Positions 24,604 through 32,830 of a DNA stretch of 37,842 nt are shown one piece after another. Made by a program: the position numbers and the translations under genes. The stretch comes from JBHJGO01 sp050331715 (GTDB taxonomy: Bacteria > Cyanobacteriota > Cyanobacteriia > Cyanobacteriales > Microcoleaceae), in the NCBI GenBank assembly GCA_050331715.1, contig JBHJGO010000005.1, positions 1 to 37,842 of the forward strand. Reading direction: 5' to 3'. A model generated the notes under the pieces. That model ran no database searches. It saw nothing but the letters and a program-made list of their open reading frames with translations, and was not told the origin of the DNA. How positions within the stretch are numbered: the first letter of the stretch is position 1; every line of letters begins with the position of its first letter.

Positions 24604-24777
24604 GGAGGATGAGGAAGTTGGAGAGCCAATCCACTAGACAGAACCAAACCTCAGAGAGGTTACATTACTGGGCCTACCATCAGGCGAATTGGAATGCTTT
24701 GCACAGCATAGCTTAGCTTGTCTGTGGATTACTTGTACACTGTCCTCGAAGGGGACACCGCCCCCTTCACCCCTATT

Positions 24778-24794
24778 TCACAAATCATTTGTGA
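24778..24794. promoter_or_regulatory. Perfect 8-1-8 inverted repeat in the gap between the TPR-GT61 gene and rsmI
   Basis: TCACAAAT and ATTTGTGA are exact inverted copies around a single C. It lies 38 bp after the rsmI stop in a region that also shows a short TGTCC/GGACA hairpin near 24741-24757. It may be an operator or a hairpin for rsmI transcript ending. Only the symmetry is certain. Confidence 0.4.
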
Positions 24795-24831
24795 TTGCTA
24801 TATCTCGTCTGTTTATTTTTTCCAATTAGAG

Positions 24832-25686
24832 TCATGTAACATCATCTGTTAAGGTGAGCGCAATTTGATAGATTTCCTGCCGCGATTGGGTCGTCTGTTG
24901 AGCCAACTGCCGACTGGCCTGGGAACGAGATAACCCCTGGTGAATTAACTCCTGCAATTCAGTCCGAATCCTCTCCTCCGACCATTCTGGCATTACAGAC
25001 TCAACTCCAGCTAAAACTAAAGTAATTTCTCCCTTCGGTTGCCGGCGACTAAATTCAGTCAGGGCGGCCTCCAAGCTGCTGCGCCAAAATTCCTCGTGTA
25101 GCTTTGTGAGTTCCCGTGCAATCACAACCGAATGTTCAGGCCCTAGAACTGCGATTAAATCCTTCAAGGTTTGACACAAACGATGGGGAGCTTCATAGAG
25201 GATCATCGTGCAGGATTGTTGAGTTAGAACTGCCAGGCGCTGTCGCCGTTCTTTACCTTTCACGGGTAGAAATCCCTCAAAGATAAACCGATCCGTTGCC
25301 AGTCCTGCCGCACACAGCGCCGTTAAACTAGCACTTACTCCAGGAATGGGACTGACAGGAATCTCAGATGCAATGCAAGCTCTGACTAATTCATTTCCTG
25401 GGTCGGAGACCCCCGGTAGTCCAGCATCCGTGACCAGGGCAATTGATTGGCCCTGCTGTAAGCGTTCAACGAAATCTGTCACCCGCTGTCGATGGTTGTG
25501 GGTGTGATAGCTCATTTGAGGTGTATCAATCTGGAAATGATGCAATAGCTTTCCCGTATGGCGCGTATCCTCGGCAGCGATCAGATCAACCTGCTTCAGG
25601 GTTTGAATCGCCCGAAACGTTATATCATCAAGGTTGCCAATCGGAGTACCGACAATGTACAGCGTTCCAGCGTTGGGCGGTGTCAT
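24832..25686 (-). CDS. rsmI: 16S rRNA 2'-O-ribose methyltransferase RsmI
   Basis: 284 residues, the normal length. RsmI methylates the 2'-OH of C1402 in 16S rRNA using S-adenosylmethionine. Conserved blocks are LYIVGTPIGNLDDITFRA near the start, AAEDTRHTGKLL, VTDAGLPGVSDPGNELVRA, PIPGVSASLTALCAAGL, FEGFLPVKGKERRQRL, LYEAPHRL and ELTKLHEE. The C-terminal part (about 225-284) is the less conserved helical region. It is divergent from the pfkB-family gene, with only 14 bp between start codons. Confidence 0.93.
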   Translation of the reverse strand: MTPPNAGTLYIVGTPIGNLDDITFRAIQTLKQVDLIAAEDTRHTGKLLHHFQIDTPQMSYHTHNHRQRVTDFVERLQQGQSIALVTDAGLPGVSDPGNELVRACIASEIPVSPIPGVSASLTALCAAGLATDRFIFEGFLPVKGKERRQRLAVLTQQSCTMILYEAPHRLCQTLKDLIAVLGPEHSVVIARELTKLHEEFWRSSLEAALTEFSRRQPKGEITLVLAGVESVMPEWSEERIRTELQELIHQGLSRSQASRQLAQQTTQSRQEIYQIALTLTDDVT

Positions 25687-25700
25687 AAATCAAAACTCAA

Positions 25701-26579
25701 ATGACTGCATCACCTCGGCCACAAAAACAGGGACTATTCGTTGGGTTGTCCACTCTCGATTTGATCTATCAAGTCAGTCAATACCCCACTAGCAACCAGA
25801 AAGTCGTTGCCTCCGACTCTACTGTAGCGGCTGGTGGCCCCGCAACCAATGCCGCCGTCACCTTCAGTTACCTGAAAAATCGAGCTATTCTTCTGAGCGT
25901 CTTCGGGGCTCATCCTATTACCGCTCTGATGCAAACCGATTTGCGACAGCGGGATGTTGTTCTTCTGGACTTGCAACCCCGACGCAGGGAATCGCCTCCG
26001 GTTTCTTCCATCATTGTGACAGCAGAAGCAGGCGATCGCGCTGTGGTTTCAATTAATGCCACCAAAGCCCAGGCTTCTCCCCAGAGCATCCCCAATCAAT
26101 GTCTGCGGGATATCAAAATTGTGTTAATCGATGGCCATCAAATTTCGGTGAGTGAAGCAATTGGTCTGCGGGCCAAGGCCAAAGGAATACCAGTGGTATT
26201 GGATGGTGGGAGTTGGAAACCAGGATTGGAGAAGGTTCTACCCCACGTAAACTACGCGATCTGTTCAGCAAATTTCCATCCCCCCGGTTGTCAAACTCAG
26301 TCAGAAACCCTGGATTATCTGGAACAATTTCAGATTCCTGCCATTGCCATCACCCACGGAGAACGGCCGATCCAATTTCTAGAGCGGGGAAAATCAGGAA
26401 ATCTTCCCGTGCCTCAAGTTCGCAGTGTTGATACGTTGGGGGCAGGAGATGTGTTTCACGGCGCTTTTTGTCACTATATTCTAGAGATGCCCTTTTTAGC
26501 AGCCCTGGAATCTGCCGCTCAAATTGCTGCCCGCTCCTGTCAATTTTTTGGAACACGTCAGTGGATGGAGAAAACCTAA
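25701..26579 (+). CDS. PfkB-family carbohydrate kinase
   Basis: 292 residues. The PfkB/ribokinase fold is clear: an N-terminal FVGLSTLDLIYQV, the substrate-binding GGPATNAAV, and the C-terminal ATP/anion-hole motif DTLGAGDVFHGAF with the catalytic Asp in GAGD. Members phosphorylate sugars or nucleosides; no feature here names the substrate. It heads a compact operon: the cupin gene starts 2 bp after its stop and the MAPEG gene 2 bp after that. Its start is 14 bp from the divergent rsmI start, so its promoter must lie inside rsmI, or the two starts share an unusual arrangement. Confidence 0.88.
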   Translation: MTASPRPQKQGLFVGLSTLDLIYQVSQYPTSNQKVVASDSTVAAGGPATNAAVTFSYLKNRAILLSVFGAHPITALMQTDLRQRDVVLLDLQPRRRESPPVSSIIVTAEAGDRAVVSINATKAQASPQSIPNQCLRDIKIVLIDGHQISVSEAIGLRAKAKGIPVVLDGGSWKPGLEKVLPHVNYAICSANFHPPGCQTQSETLDYLEQFQIPAIAITHGERPIQFLERGKSGNLPVPQVRSVDTLGAGDVFHGAFCHYILEMPFLAALESAAQIAARSCQFFGTRQWMEKT

Positions 26580-26581
26580 CA

Positions 26582-27799
26582 ATGACAGACCCACAATCTT
26601 TGAAAATCACACTGCCCCCGTTACAAATCACGTTGCAAGATCAGAATCAAGTCAGTCTGCAATGGTTGGCTGCTGGCCAAGGTGTTGCTGGCCAAGGTAA
26701 TGCTCTTCAGGTTCTCGATCAAAATCCATCTACTGAATCGGCTCAGGCCCCTTCAACATCTGGCACTTCAGTCTCTAATCCTCAAGCTCCAAGCCCCGAA
26801 ATTCCCGACACCTGGAAACAGTGGGCTGCAACAAATATATTAATGGGGCGACCAGAAACAGATCTAATCCGGATCATGGTTGAACATGACCTGGATCATG
26901 CACTGGTTCAGCAAGAAGTGACCAGCCTCAAAGCCAATCCCTACTGCAAAGCAGCAGAACAATTTATTCAGCAGTTGCAAAAACTGGAGAGCCTGTCTGA
27001 AATTCAACATCAACTTCAACAACTCTCAACCATCGCTACCCAAGTGGAACGCAAAATTGGTCTGTCCCGTACTGATTTTTTAAACCATTACTATGGCAGA
27101 AATACACCTGTGATTTTCACGGGAATTATGAACAATTGGTCAGCTCTGAAGCAATGGAATCCTGACTATTTTCAAAAGCATTATGGAGATGTAACGGTTG
27201 AGGTTCAGGCGAATCGAAACTCCGATCCAAAATACGAAATTAATGTGGATCGGCATCGAAAAAAGGTCAAGTTTCGAGACTATATTAGCTGGATCAAACA
27301 GGGAAATTCTGGTAATGATTACTACATTGTGGCCAATAATGGCAATCTGGATCGGGAGGAATTGAAGGGATTACTTCAGGACATTGAAATCTTTCCTGAA
27401 TACCTGGATTCTCAGCAAACGAAGGGTAGAATCTTCTTCTGGTTTGGCCCGGCTGGTACGGTCACTCCCCTGCATCACGATCCGGTGAATTTGATGTTGG
27501 CACAGGTGAGGGGTCGTAAGCGGATTTTGTTAGTCCCGCCCCAACAAACACCCTACCTCTACAATCATCTGGGAGTTTTCAGTGAGGTTGATGTGACGCA
27601 GCCGGATTACCAGAAATATCCCCTGTTCAGAAACGTTAAACCGATTGAGGTGATTTTGGAACCGGGAGAGGTTATTTTTATTCCTGTAGGTTGGTGGCAT
27701 CATGTTACGTCTCTGGATGTTAGCATTTCGGTTTCTTTCACCAATTTTGTGTTTCCCAACCATTACACCTGGAAAAATCCTTCCTTTGGTCAGAGGTAA
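26582..27799 (+). CDS. Cupin/JmjC-like (cupin_8) oxygenase-type protein
   Basis: 405 residues from ATG at 26582, 2 bp after the kinase stop; the frame is open further upstream but only inside the kinase gene. Residues 1-75 are low-complexity, with two near copies of GCTGGCCAAGGT. Residues 76-160 are helical. The cupin_8 domain (about 160-395) has FLNHYYGRNTPVIFTG, then the iron-type triad: His298-His299-Asp300 in PLHHDPVNLML and His373/374 in IPVGWWHHV, with a Trp-Trp pair before it. These enzymes hydroxylate side chains of proteins or RNA using Fe(II) and 2-oxoglutarate. The partner of this one is unknown; a ribosome or translation factor is a guess given nearby rsmI. Confidence 0.83.
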   Translation: MTDPQSLKITLPPLQITLQDQNQVSLQWLAAGQGVAGQGNALQVLDQNPSTESAQAPSTSGTSVSNPQAPSPEIPDTWKQWAATNILMGRPETDLIRIMVEHDLDHALVQQEVTSLKANPYCKAAEQFIQQLQKLESLSEIQHQLQQLSTIATQVERKIGLSRTDFLNHYYGRNTPVIFTGIMNNWSALKQWNPDYFQKHYGDVTVEVQANRNSDPKYEINVDRHRKKVKFRDYISWIKQGNSGNDYYIVANNGNLDREELKGLLQDIEIFPEYLDSQQTKGRIFFWFGPAGTVTPLHHDPVNLMLAQVRGRKRILLVPPQQTPYLYNHLGVFSEVDVTQPDYQKYPLFRNVKPIEVILEPGEVIFIPVGWWHHVTSLDVSISVSFTNFVFPNHYTWKNPSFGQR

Positions 27800-27801
27800 T
27801 C

Positions 27802-28314
27802 ATGGATTCAAACCCAATTCCAATTTCAATGCTGTTTATCGGGCTTAATGGACTGATTGCATTCGTACTGTCCTACATTGTCGTGATGGAAAGAACCCGC
27901 ACCCGCATCTGGCACGGTGCGTCGCAAGAGGAGATTACGGCTCAACCCGATTATCTGGCTCAGCCCAATGGGTGGGCTCAGTTTATCGAAAACTACACCC
28001 AGAAGTCAGTCACCCCCAAAACCAGTGATGACGGGCTACTTCAGCGCAAGATGTGTGCCTTTAGCAACTTTATTGAGTACGTTCCCCTTGGATTGCTGTT
28101 CATTCTTGCATCTGAACTGGCAGGCTCGGTAACTGGATTAACCTGGCTGATGGGTGTTGCGCTGACCATCGCCCGAATTGCCCATGCCTGGGGCCTGATC
28201 AAAACCTATGGGCCATCTCCAGGTCGTGCGATTGGGTTTTTCCTAACCTGGTTCGTGTATCTCGTCGGTATTACTAGCTGTCTTTACTACGGTGTCGTTG
28301 GAATTTTAAAGTAA
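27802..28314 (+). CDS. MAPEG-family membrane protein
   Basis: 170 residues with four hydrophobic segments. The MAPEG pattern is visible in ERTRTRIWHG near the first helix, RKMCAFSNFIEYVPLGLLFI (the conserved Asn/Glu helix, N-x-x-E) and ARIAHAWGLIK (the Arg-rich helix). Family members include glutathione S-transferase- and eicosanoid-like enzymes and, in bacteria, proteins of unknown role. It lies 2 bp after the cupin gene and ends the kinase-cupin-MAPEG operon. A detoxification or lipid role is only suggested by family. Confidence 0.85.
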   Translation: MDSNPIPISMLFIGLNGLIAFVLSYIVVMERTRTRIWHGASQEEITAQPDYLAQPNGWAQFIENYTQKSVTPKTSDDGLLQRKMCAFSNFIEYVPLGLLFILASELAGSVTGLTWLMGVALTIARIAHAWGLIKTYGPSPGRAIGFFLTWFVYLVGITSCLYYGVVGILK

Positions 28315-28559
28315 TATTTGTCACAGCTAGCAGGGGTATTGCGTCTGTCGATTTTCGCTGTTGTCAATCCAGAGAAGCTCCAAGCAATTCAGTTAGATCA
28401 TCCATCGGACTTATCACAGCCTCCTCCAAAATAGGGTGACCTGGATCGTCAATTTTTGCTTGATCTTTCCTTAGTAGGATTTTCTGAAATCACACAGGCT
28501 ACCTGGAAACGAGATGCTAGCCTGGAACAAATTCAGATGCACATCGTAGGAGCAAGCTC

Positions 28560-28811
28560 GTGTTGACCAATTTCAATGGGACACCGAAGGAAAATCAGGG
28601 TAATCGTAGCCTTCAATCTGTTCAGGGAAATTCTCAAGAGAACTCCCCTGCACACCTATTCTCATCAGCCCCAACCCTGGAAGAATGGGTACAGGAGCAT
28701 CATTTACTAGCGAACTGGACTGAGAATTGGGAGCAATTGAAGCAGTGGCAGCGAGAGCACGGCAATGATCCATCGCAGCTCCCAAGAAATTACAATGGGG
28801 AAGATGCATAA
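28560..28811 (+). CDS. Small uncharacterised protein upstream of hslO
   Basis: 83 residues starting at GTG 28560, supported by an AGGAG box 7 nt upstream. The N-terminal half is Asn/Gln/Ser-rich and the C-terminal half (LEEWVQEHHLLANWTENWEQ, LKQWQREHGN) contains several Trp residues. It ends 15 bp before hslO and may share its transcript. No family was recognised. Confidence 0.55.
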   Translation: MLTNFNGTPKENQGNRSLQSVQGNSQENSPAHLFSSAPTLEEWVQEHHLLANWTENWEQLKQWQREHGNDPSQLPRNYNGEDA

Positions 28812-28826
28812 TTAAGATTTGTAAAG

Positions 28827-29753
28827 ATGCCTGATCAACTGATTCGTGCAACGGCGGCTGACAGTGGGATTCGAGCGGTTGGGGTGGTGACGACTCGACT
28901 CATAGAGGAAGTTCGACAACGTCACAATCTCTCTCCTGTCGCAACAGCAGCGCTAGGTCGTACCATGTCAGCCGGACTGTTATTTGCATCTAGCATGAAG
29001 CGGCCTGGATCTCGCGTCAACATTAATATTAAAGGTGATGGCCCTCTGGGTCGCATTCTGGTTGATGCTGGACTTGACGGCACAGTGCGGGGATACGTTG
29101 ATAATCCTGATGTTTTTCTGCCGCCCAATCCGGCTGGCAAGTTGGATGTGGGTCAGGCAGTCGGGAAGAATGGGTTTCTCTATGTCTTGCGAGATGTGGG
29201 CTACGGCTATCCCTATTCCAGCACGGTTGAGCTAGTTTCAGGGGAAATTGGGGATGATTTGACCTACTATCTGGTCACGTCCGAGCAAACCCCCTCAGCC
29301 TTGGTGTTGGGCGTTTTTGTTGATCAGACAGGGGTTCAAGCGGCTGGAGGACTACTGTTACAGGTTCTTCCCAAAGCTGCAACGGATGAAGCTCTGGTGG
29401 AAACCCTGGAATCTCGTGTTGCTTCCCTATCAGGCTTTACCCCGCTTTTGCGGCAGCATCAAACCTTACCTGAAATCTTCGAAAATCTAATTGGTGACAT
29501 GGGCTTGGAAATTTTCCCTGAAACCCAATTAGTCAGATTTCACTGTTCCTGCTCCTTTGAACGGGTGTTGGGGGCATTAAAAATGTTCGGGGTTGAGGAG
29601 TTGAAGGACATGATTGAGAAAGATGGTGGCGCTGAGGCCAAGTGTGAATTCTGTGGGGAAATGTACCATGCAAGCCCTGAGCATTTGAACGACTTGATTC
29701 AGGATCTAGAATCTGGAACAGATAAACCCAAGGTGGCGAAAAATTCAATTTAG
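28827..29753 (+). CDS. hslO: Redox-regulated chaperone Hsp33
   Basis: 308 residues. Hsp33 is a cytoplasmic chaperone switched on by oxidation of its C-terminal zinc-binding cysteines. Those cysteines are present: Cys240 and Cys242 (FHCSCSFERV), and Cys273 and Cys276 (CEFC). The N-terminal part shows IRATAADSGIRAVGVVTTRL, ALGRTMSAGLLFASSMK and the GYVDNPDVFLPP region. Length and order match the family. ATG at 28827 follows a short upstream gene by 15 bp. Its role fits an oxygenic phototroph facing oxidative stress. Confidence 0.95.
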   Translation: MPDQLIRATAADSGIRAVGVVTTRLIEEVRQRHNLSPVATAALGRTMSAGLLFASSMKRPGSRVNINIKGDGPLGRILVDAGLDGTVRGYVDNPDVFLPPNPAGKLDVGQAVGKNGFLYVLRDVGYGYPYSSTVELVSGEIGDDLTYYLVTSEQTPSALVLGVFVDQTGVQAAGGLLLQVLPKAATDEALVETLESRVASLSGFTPLLRQHQTLPEIFENLIGDMGLEIFPETQLVRFHCSCSFERVLGALKMFGVEELKDMIEKDGGAEAKCEFCGEMYHASPEHLNDLIQDLESGTDKPKVAKNSI

Positions 29754-29847
29754 TTTTAGAGGAGATAAAATCTGGAGTCGGCAAACAGCTTCGATGGAAG
29801 ATTCAGAAAACGTGAAAACTTTGATCTAGCTAGGGTCAGCTCGACGA

Positions 29848-30183
29848 GTGTTGAAGGAATTTCCCTTGCCAGTTCGGAAATCAATTGGATTCGCTCTTTA
29901 CCAAGCTCAGCTTGGAAGTAAGCATATTCAGGCAAAACCCTTAAAGGGATTTTCTGGAGCAGGTGTTCTAGAGGTTATTGAAGATCATGACAGTGGTACC
30001 TACCGTGCTGTATACACGGTTAAGTTTGCTGATATGATATATGTTTTACATGCATTTCAAAAAAAATCAAAGAAAGGGATCGGAACACCAAAGTTTGAAA
30101 TTGATCTGATTAAGCAACGTTTGAAAGCTGCAGAATTAGATTATCGGTCAAGACTGGAGGTTGAAGATGGATCAAGTTACTGA
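29848..30183 (+). CDS. HigB/RelE-like toxin (phage Gp49-type), N-terminus probably lost to a nonsense codon
   Basis: 111 residues from GTG 29848, an mRNA-interferase-type toxin of the HigB/Gp49 (DUF891) family, recognised from AKPLKGFSGAGVLEVIEDHD, YRAVYTVKFADMIYVLHAFQ, KKSKKGIGTPKFEIDLIKQR. The usual N-terminal motif of this family reads WLGSARRDLKEFP. Here the frame upstream is open from ATG 29794 as MEDSENVKTLI, then a TAG at 29827-29829 exactly where Trp is expected, followed by LGSARRVLKEFP. A single TGG to TAG change explains this. If translation restarts at GTG 29848 the first strand is missing and no Shine-Dalgarno is visible. The toxin may be inactive. Its antitoxin overlaps its last 17 bp. 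Confidence 0.7.
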   Translation: MLKEFPLPVRKSIGFALYQAQLGSKHIQAKPLKGFSGAGVLEVIEDHDSGTYRAVYTVKFADMIYVLHAFQKKSKKGIGTPKFEIDLIKQRLKAAELDYRSRLEVEDGSSY

Positions 30184-30493
30184 AGTCGAAAAGAGTAGTG
30201 GAAACGTCTTTGCAGATCTTGACATTCCTGATTCAAGTGAATTTTTAGCAAAGGCGAAAATTACGGCAAAAATTTGTGACTTATTCATTGAGAATGATGT
30301 GGGTTTAGCTAAAGCTGCAGAGCTTTTTGAAATTGAACAATCTGAACTGTATAACCTGATGCAGGGACAGCTAGATAGTTTTTCTCTAGAGCGTTTATTT
30401 CGTTGGTTGAATATACTCGATCAGGATGTTGATATTCTGATCAGACCTAAGCAAAATCCGGATTGGGATGGAGAAATTCGAGTTACTATATAG
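30167..30493 (+). CDS. HigA-like XRE-family antitoxin
   Basis: 108 residues from ATG 30167, with a good GGAGG at 30156-30160; a TTG two codons earlier is less likely. After SSGNVFADLDIPDSSEFLAK comes a helix-turn-helix (KAAELFEIEQSELYNLMQGQ) and the family's end, FSLERLFRWLNILDQDVDI. XRE antitoxins bind and block their toxin and repress the shared promoter. It overlaps the toxin gene by 17 bp, as expected for a higBA-type pair in toxin-first order. It appears intact even though the toxin seems damaged. Confidence 0.8.
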   Translation: MDQVTEVEKSSGNVFADLDIPDSSEFLAKAKITAKICDLFIENDVGLAKAAELFEIEQSELYNLMQGQLDSFSLERLFRWLNILDQDVDILIRPKQNPDWDGEIRVTI

Positions 30494-30516
30494 TTTTCCC
30501 GTGGTGTAAGTTAGTT

Positions 30517-30856
30517 GTGGCTCAAGATATAGAATCTCAAAAATTTCATATTGCCCTTAACGTTAAGGACTTGGCGGAGTCAATCCAGGACTATTCAAAA
30601 CGTTTGGGATGTGAGCCGCAAGTTGTTGTGCCTGGAAACTATGCCCTGTGGCGGACTGAAACCCTAAAACTTCTCAATTCGGTGTATTCCAGGTGAGTCA
30701 GTGGCCCTCAGACATATGGGTTGGGAAGATGAGACCGCAACAGAATTTTCCCAAACAACCGATGTGAATGGGTTTGCGTGGGAACGTTTTGCAGCAGCTC
30801 ATCAAGCCCAGGAAATTGCGGAACTCTGGCCAGAATCAACTCCGAAACAAGTTTAA
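30517..30856 (+). pseudogene. Frameshifted VOC/glyoxalase-family gene
   Basis: From GTG 30517 the frame reads FHIALNVKDLAESIQDYSKR and NYALWRTETL, a VOC-superfamily start, then shifts and stops soon after. The next frame continues as PGESVALRHMGWEDETATEF, DVNGFAWERFAAAHQAQEIA, ending with TAA at 30854-30856, the expected VOC C-terminus. Removing one A from AAAA at 30666-30669 (CTA AAC TTC TCA) joins the two halves. This is directly readable, so a recent frameshift or a sequencing error is the likely cause. The product would be a metal-dependent enzyme or resistance-type protein of unknown substrate. Confidence 0.8.
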
Positions 30857-30863
30857 CTCTGCA

Positions 30864-31463
30864 CTACAATGCAACTTCTTTCCCCGCATGGGTAAAGTGG
30901 ACTTGATGAACCTGCCATTGGGGGTTTTCAGTCAATGTCTTTCGCAAACTTCCAAATAGGGCCAACTGTTCACAGGCTGAAAGTGCGGTCAGGGGTCGTG
31001 GAGAGGTGGTTGGGATTCGCAAATCGATAGTAACGGCCTGATGATCGGAATCAACTTCCAGCCGATAGGACAGCGGAAAGTCTTCGTTCGTATTCAGGTC
31101 AAATACCTGAGCCACAGCAAATTCTAAGGAATTTCCACTTGGAGCAATTACTTTCTGAGGCACCAAAGCGTCGCAATTGCTATCAACGGAGTAAAGGGTG
31201 ATAGAAGTGGTGTCAGCAGAGGTGGTCGGTTGCTTCAGTGGCGGAGGAGTTTCGGGTTGGGCTTTTGTGGAATCTGGGACAGTATCGGATACAGCAAAGG
31301 AGCCTGAAGGGGCAGAATCAGGCGTTGTTTCACCTGTTTCCAATGTATTGACAGATGGATTCTCAGGATCAGATGAATTTTCCCCAAATCCCTGACACCC
31401 TTGGAGGCTCAGAATTGCACAGAAGATGACCCATGGAATGACTCTGTATCGCATACTGCTCAT
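30864..31463 (-). CDS. GerMN-like lipoprotein
   Basis: 199 residues. The N-terminus has a signal peptide ending in a lipobox (LSLQGCQG) with the lipid Cys at residue 23. A Ser/Thr/Pro/Glu-rich linker (about 25-90) precedes a C-terminal domain (FAVAQVFDLNTNEDFPLSYR, CEQLALFGSLRKTLTENPQW, VHFTHAGKEVAL) that resembles the GerMN domain found in spore-germination and other bacterial lipoproteins. The protein would sit on the outer face of a membrane. Function in cyanobacteria is unknown. It diverges from pyrB over a 125-bp gap. Confidence 0.75.
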   Translation of the reverse strand: MSSMRYRVIPWVIFCAILSLQGCQGFGENSSDPENPSVNTLETGETTPDSAPSGSFAVSDTVPDSTKAQPETPPPLKQPTTSADTTSITLYSVDSNCDALVPQKVIAPSGNSLEFAVAQVFDLNTNEDFPLSYRLEVDSDHQAVTIDLRIPTTSPRPLTALSACEQLALFGSLRKTLTENPQWQVHQVHFTHAGKEVAL

Positions 31464-31550
31464 GGTTTGCTTTTATGATTATTCTTCAACGAAGTTCGAT
31501 AAATTTCCGCAAAGGAAGCCTAATTTTTCTCAAGATTTGGCTCAAACTCT

Positions 31551-31578
31551 GTAAGCTGTAAGCTGTAGGCTGTAACCC
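31551..31578 (+). repeat. Heptamer short tandem repeat ahead of pyrB
   Basis: Four 7-bp units: GTAAGCT at 31551-31557 and 31558-31564, GTAGGCT at 31565-31571, then a degenerate GTAACCC. It ends 10 bp before the pyrB ATG. Heptameric short tandem repeats of this type are known in cyanobacterial genomes. Confidence 0.75.
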
Positions 31579-31588
31579 TAGCTCCCCC

Positions 31589-32578
31589 ATGACTACCCCG
31601 TGGACACGTCGCCACATCCTGTCTCTGGCTGACTTCACCGCCGATGAATACAATACCGTTCTCCAAACTGCTCTGAGTTTTAAGGAAGTACTGGGGCGGC
31701 GCACCAAAAAGGTTCCCGCCTTACAGGGACAGGTTGTCGCTAATTTATTCTTTGAACCCTCCACTCGAACCCGCAACAGCTTTGAACTCGCTGCCAAGCG
31801 ACTCTCAGCAGACACACTGAATTTCACTCCTGGAACTTCTTCCTTAACGAAAGGAGAAACCATTTTAGATACGGCCAAAACCTATCTGGCCATGGGGGCC
31901 AATATGATGGTGATTCGACATCAACAGGCTGGAGTTCCCTTGGCGATCGCTGCTGAGCTTGATCGACTCAATGCTAAAGTTGCTGTCCTCAATGCGGGAG
32001 ATGGCCAGCATGAACATCCCTCCCAGGCTTTACTCGATTTATTCACCCTCTGCACTGTTTTGAATCCCGAACAGCCAAGCCTTGACGGTCTACAGGGTAA
32101 AAAAATTGCAATTGTGGGAGATATTCTGCATTCCCGTGTCGCTCGATCCAATATTTGGAGCTTGACGGCGGCAAACATGGAGGTTCATCTGGCAGGCCCA
32201 CCCACCCTATTGCCAGAACTATTTGCTAGCTTGAAGGACAAGCGCCCAGGTCAGCTTTTTCTACACTGGGAGCTAGAACCGGCCCTGGAGAATGCAGACT
32301 TTGTGATGACGCTGCGCTTGCAGAAAGAACGAATGACGGCCCATTTACTACCAAGTTTGCGGGAATATCATCACCATTACGGCATCACTCGTGAACGGTT
32401 GAAAAGTTGCAAGCCTGAAGTAAAAGTCCTCCATCCCGGCCCCGTTAATCGAGGTATAGAACTGAGTTCTGAATTGATGGATGATCCACAACTCAGCCTC
32501 ATCCCCCAACAGGTTACCAGTGGAATTGCTGTGCGTATGGCATTGTTGTATCTGATTGTCGGGAGTCGAGAAGGTTAG
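31589..32578 (+). CDS. pyrB: Aspartate carbamoyltransferase catalytic subunit
   Basis: 329 residues, the catalytic chain that joins carbamoyl phosphate and aspartate in pyrimidine synthesis. The carbamoyl-phosphate site STRTR (58-62) is followed by NSFELAAKRL. Lys88 (TKGETILDT) and HQQAGVP follow. HPSQALLDLF (143-152) and the late HPGPVNRG with its LP-like end are also in place. No pyrI regulatory chain gene is visible, in line with the many bacteria that lack it. ATG 31589 fits the usual start; the short leader holds a heptamer repeat. A hairpin 45 bp after the stop likely ends the transcript. Confidence 0.95.
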   Translation: MTTPWTRRHILSLADFTADEYNTVLQTALSFKEVLGRRTKKVPALQGQVVANLFFEPSTRTRNSFELAAKRLSADTLNFTPGTSSLTKGETILDTAKTYLAMGANMMVIRHQQAGVPLAIAAELDRLNAKVAVLNAGDGQHEHPSQALLDLFTLCTVLNPEQPSLDGLQGKKIAIVGDILHSRVARSNIWSLTAANMEVHLAGPPTLLPELFASLKDKRPGQLFLHWELEPALENADFVMTLRLQKERMTAHLLPSLREYHHHYGITRERLKSCKPEVKVLHPGPVNRGIELSSELMDDPQLSLIPQQVTSGIAVRMALLYLIVGSREG

Positions 32579-32622
32579 CCGTTGAGCCAACCGAGAATCC
32601 CTCAAACCCCTAAATAGCAAAA

Positions 32623-32644
32623 AACTCCAGGTTTTCCTGGAGTT
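32623..32644. terminator. Hairpin terminator after pyrB
   Basis: AACTCCAGG (32623-32631) and CCTGGAGTT (32636-32644) form a perfect 9-bp stem around TTTT. On the minus strand it is followed by a run of T, so it terminates best in that direction, yet its position after pyrB suggests use in both. Confidence 0.65.
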
Positions 32645-32788
32645 GATAAATTAATTAAATTAAGATGACCCTGATAGTAGACTTTCTAACGATACAAACG
32701 ATACACCTGATCTAATAACCCTCTAATCAACTAGTAATGAATAGATAAGCTTACGAAATAGTAGGCTTAACCATTCAAGAAGCAGGAA

Positions 32789-32830
32789 AGCTGGAGATTT
32801 TGCGCTCCCATAAACACATCATCTCCAGCT
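32789..32830. other. Large perfect stem-loop, possible small RNA or attenuator
   Basis: AGCTGGAGAT (32789-32798) and ATCTCCAGCT (32821-32830) are perfect 10-bp inverted copies with a 22-nt loop. Further weak pairing outside (TTCA/TGAA, AGG/CCT) may lengthen the stem. It lies free in the intergenic region and may be the core of an ncRNA or a terminator. Confidence 0.45.

Noticed and set aside
28434..28566. Possible protein remnant (LDLSLVGFSEITQATWKRDA) before the small gene upstream of hslO
   Set aside because: The frame has no convincing start and I cannot match it to a family, so it is not called as a pseudogene.
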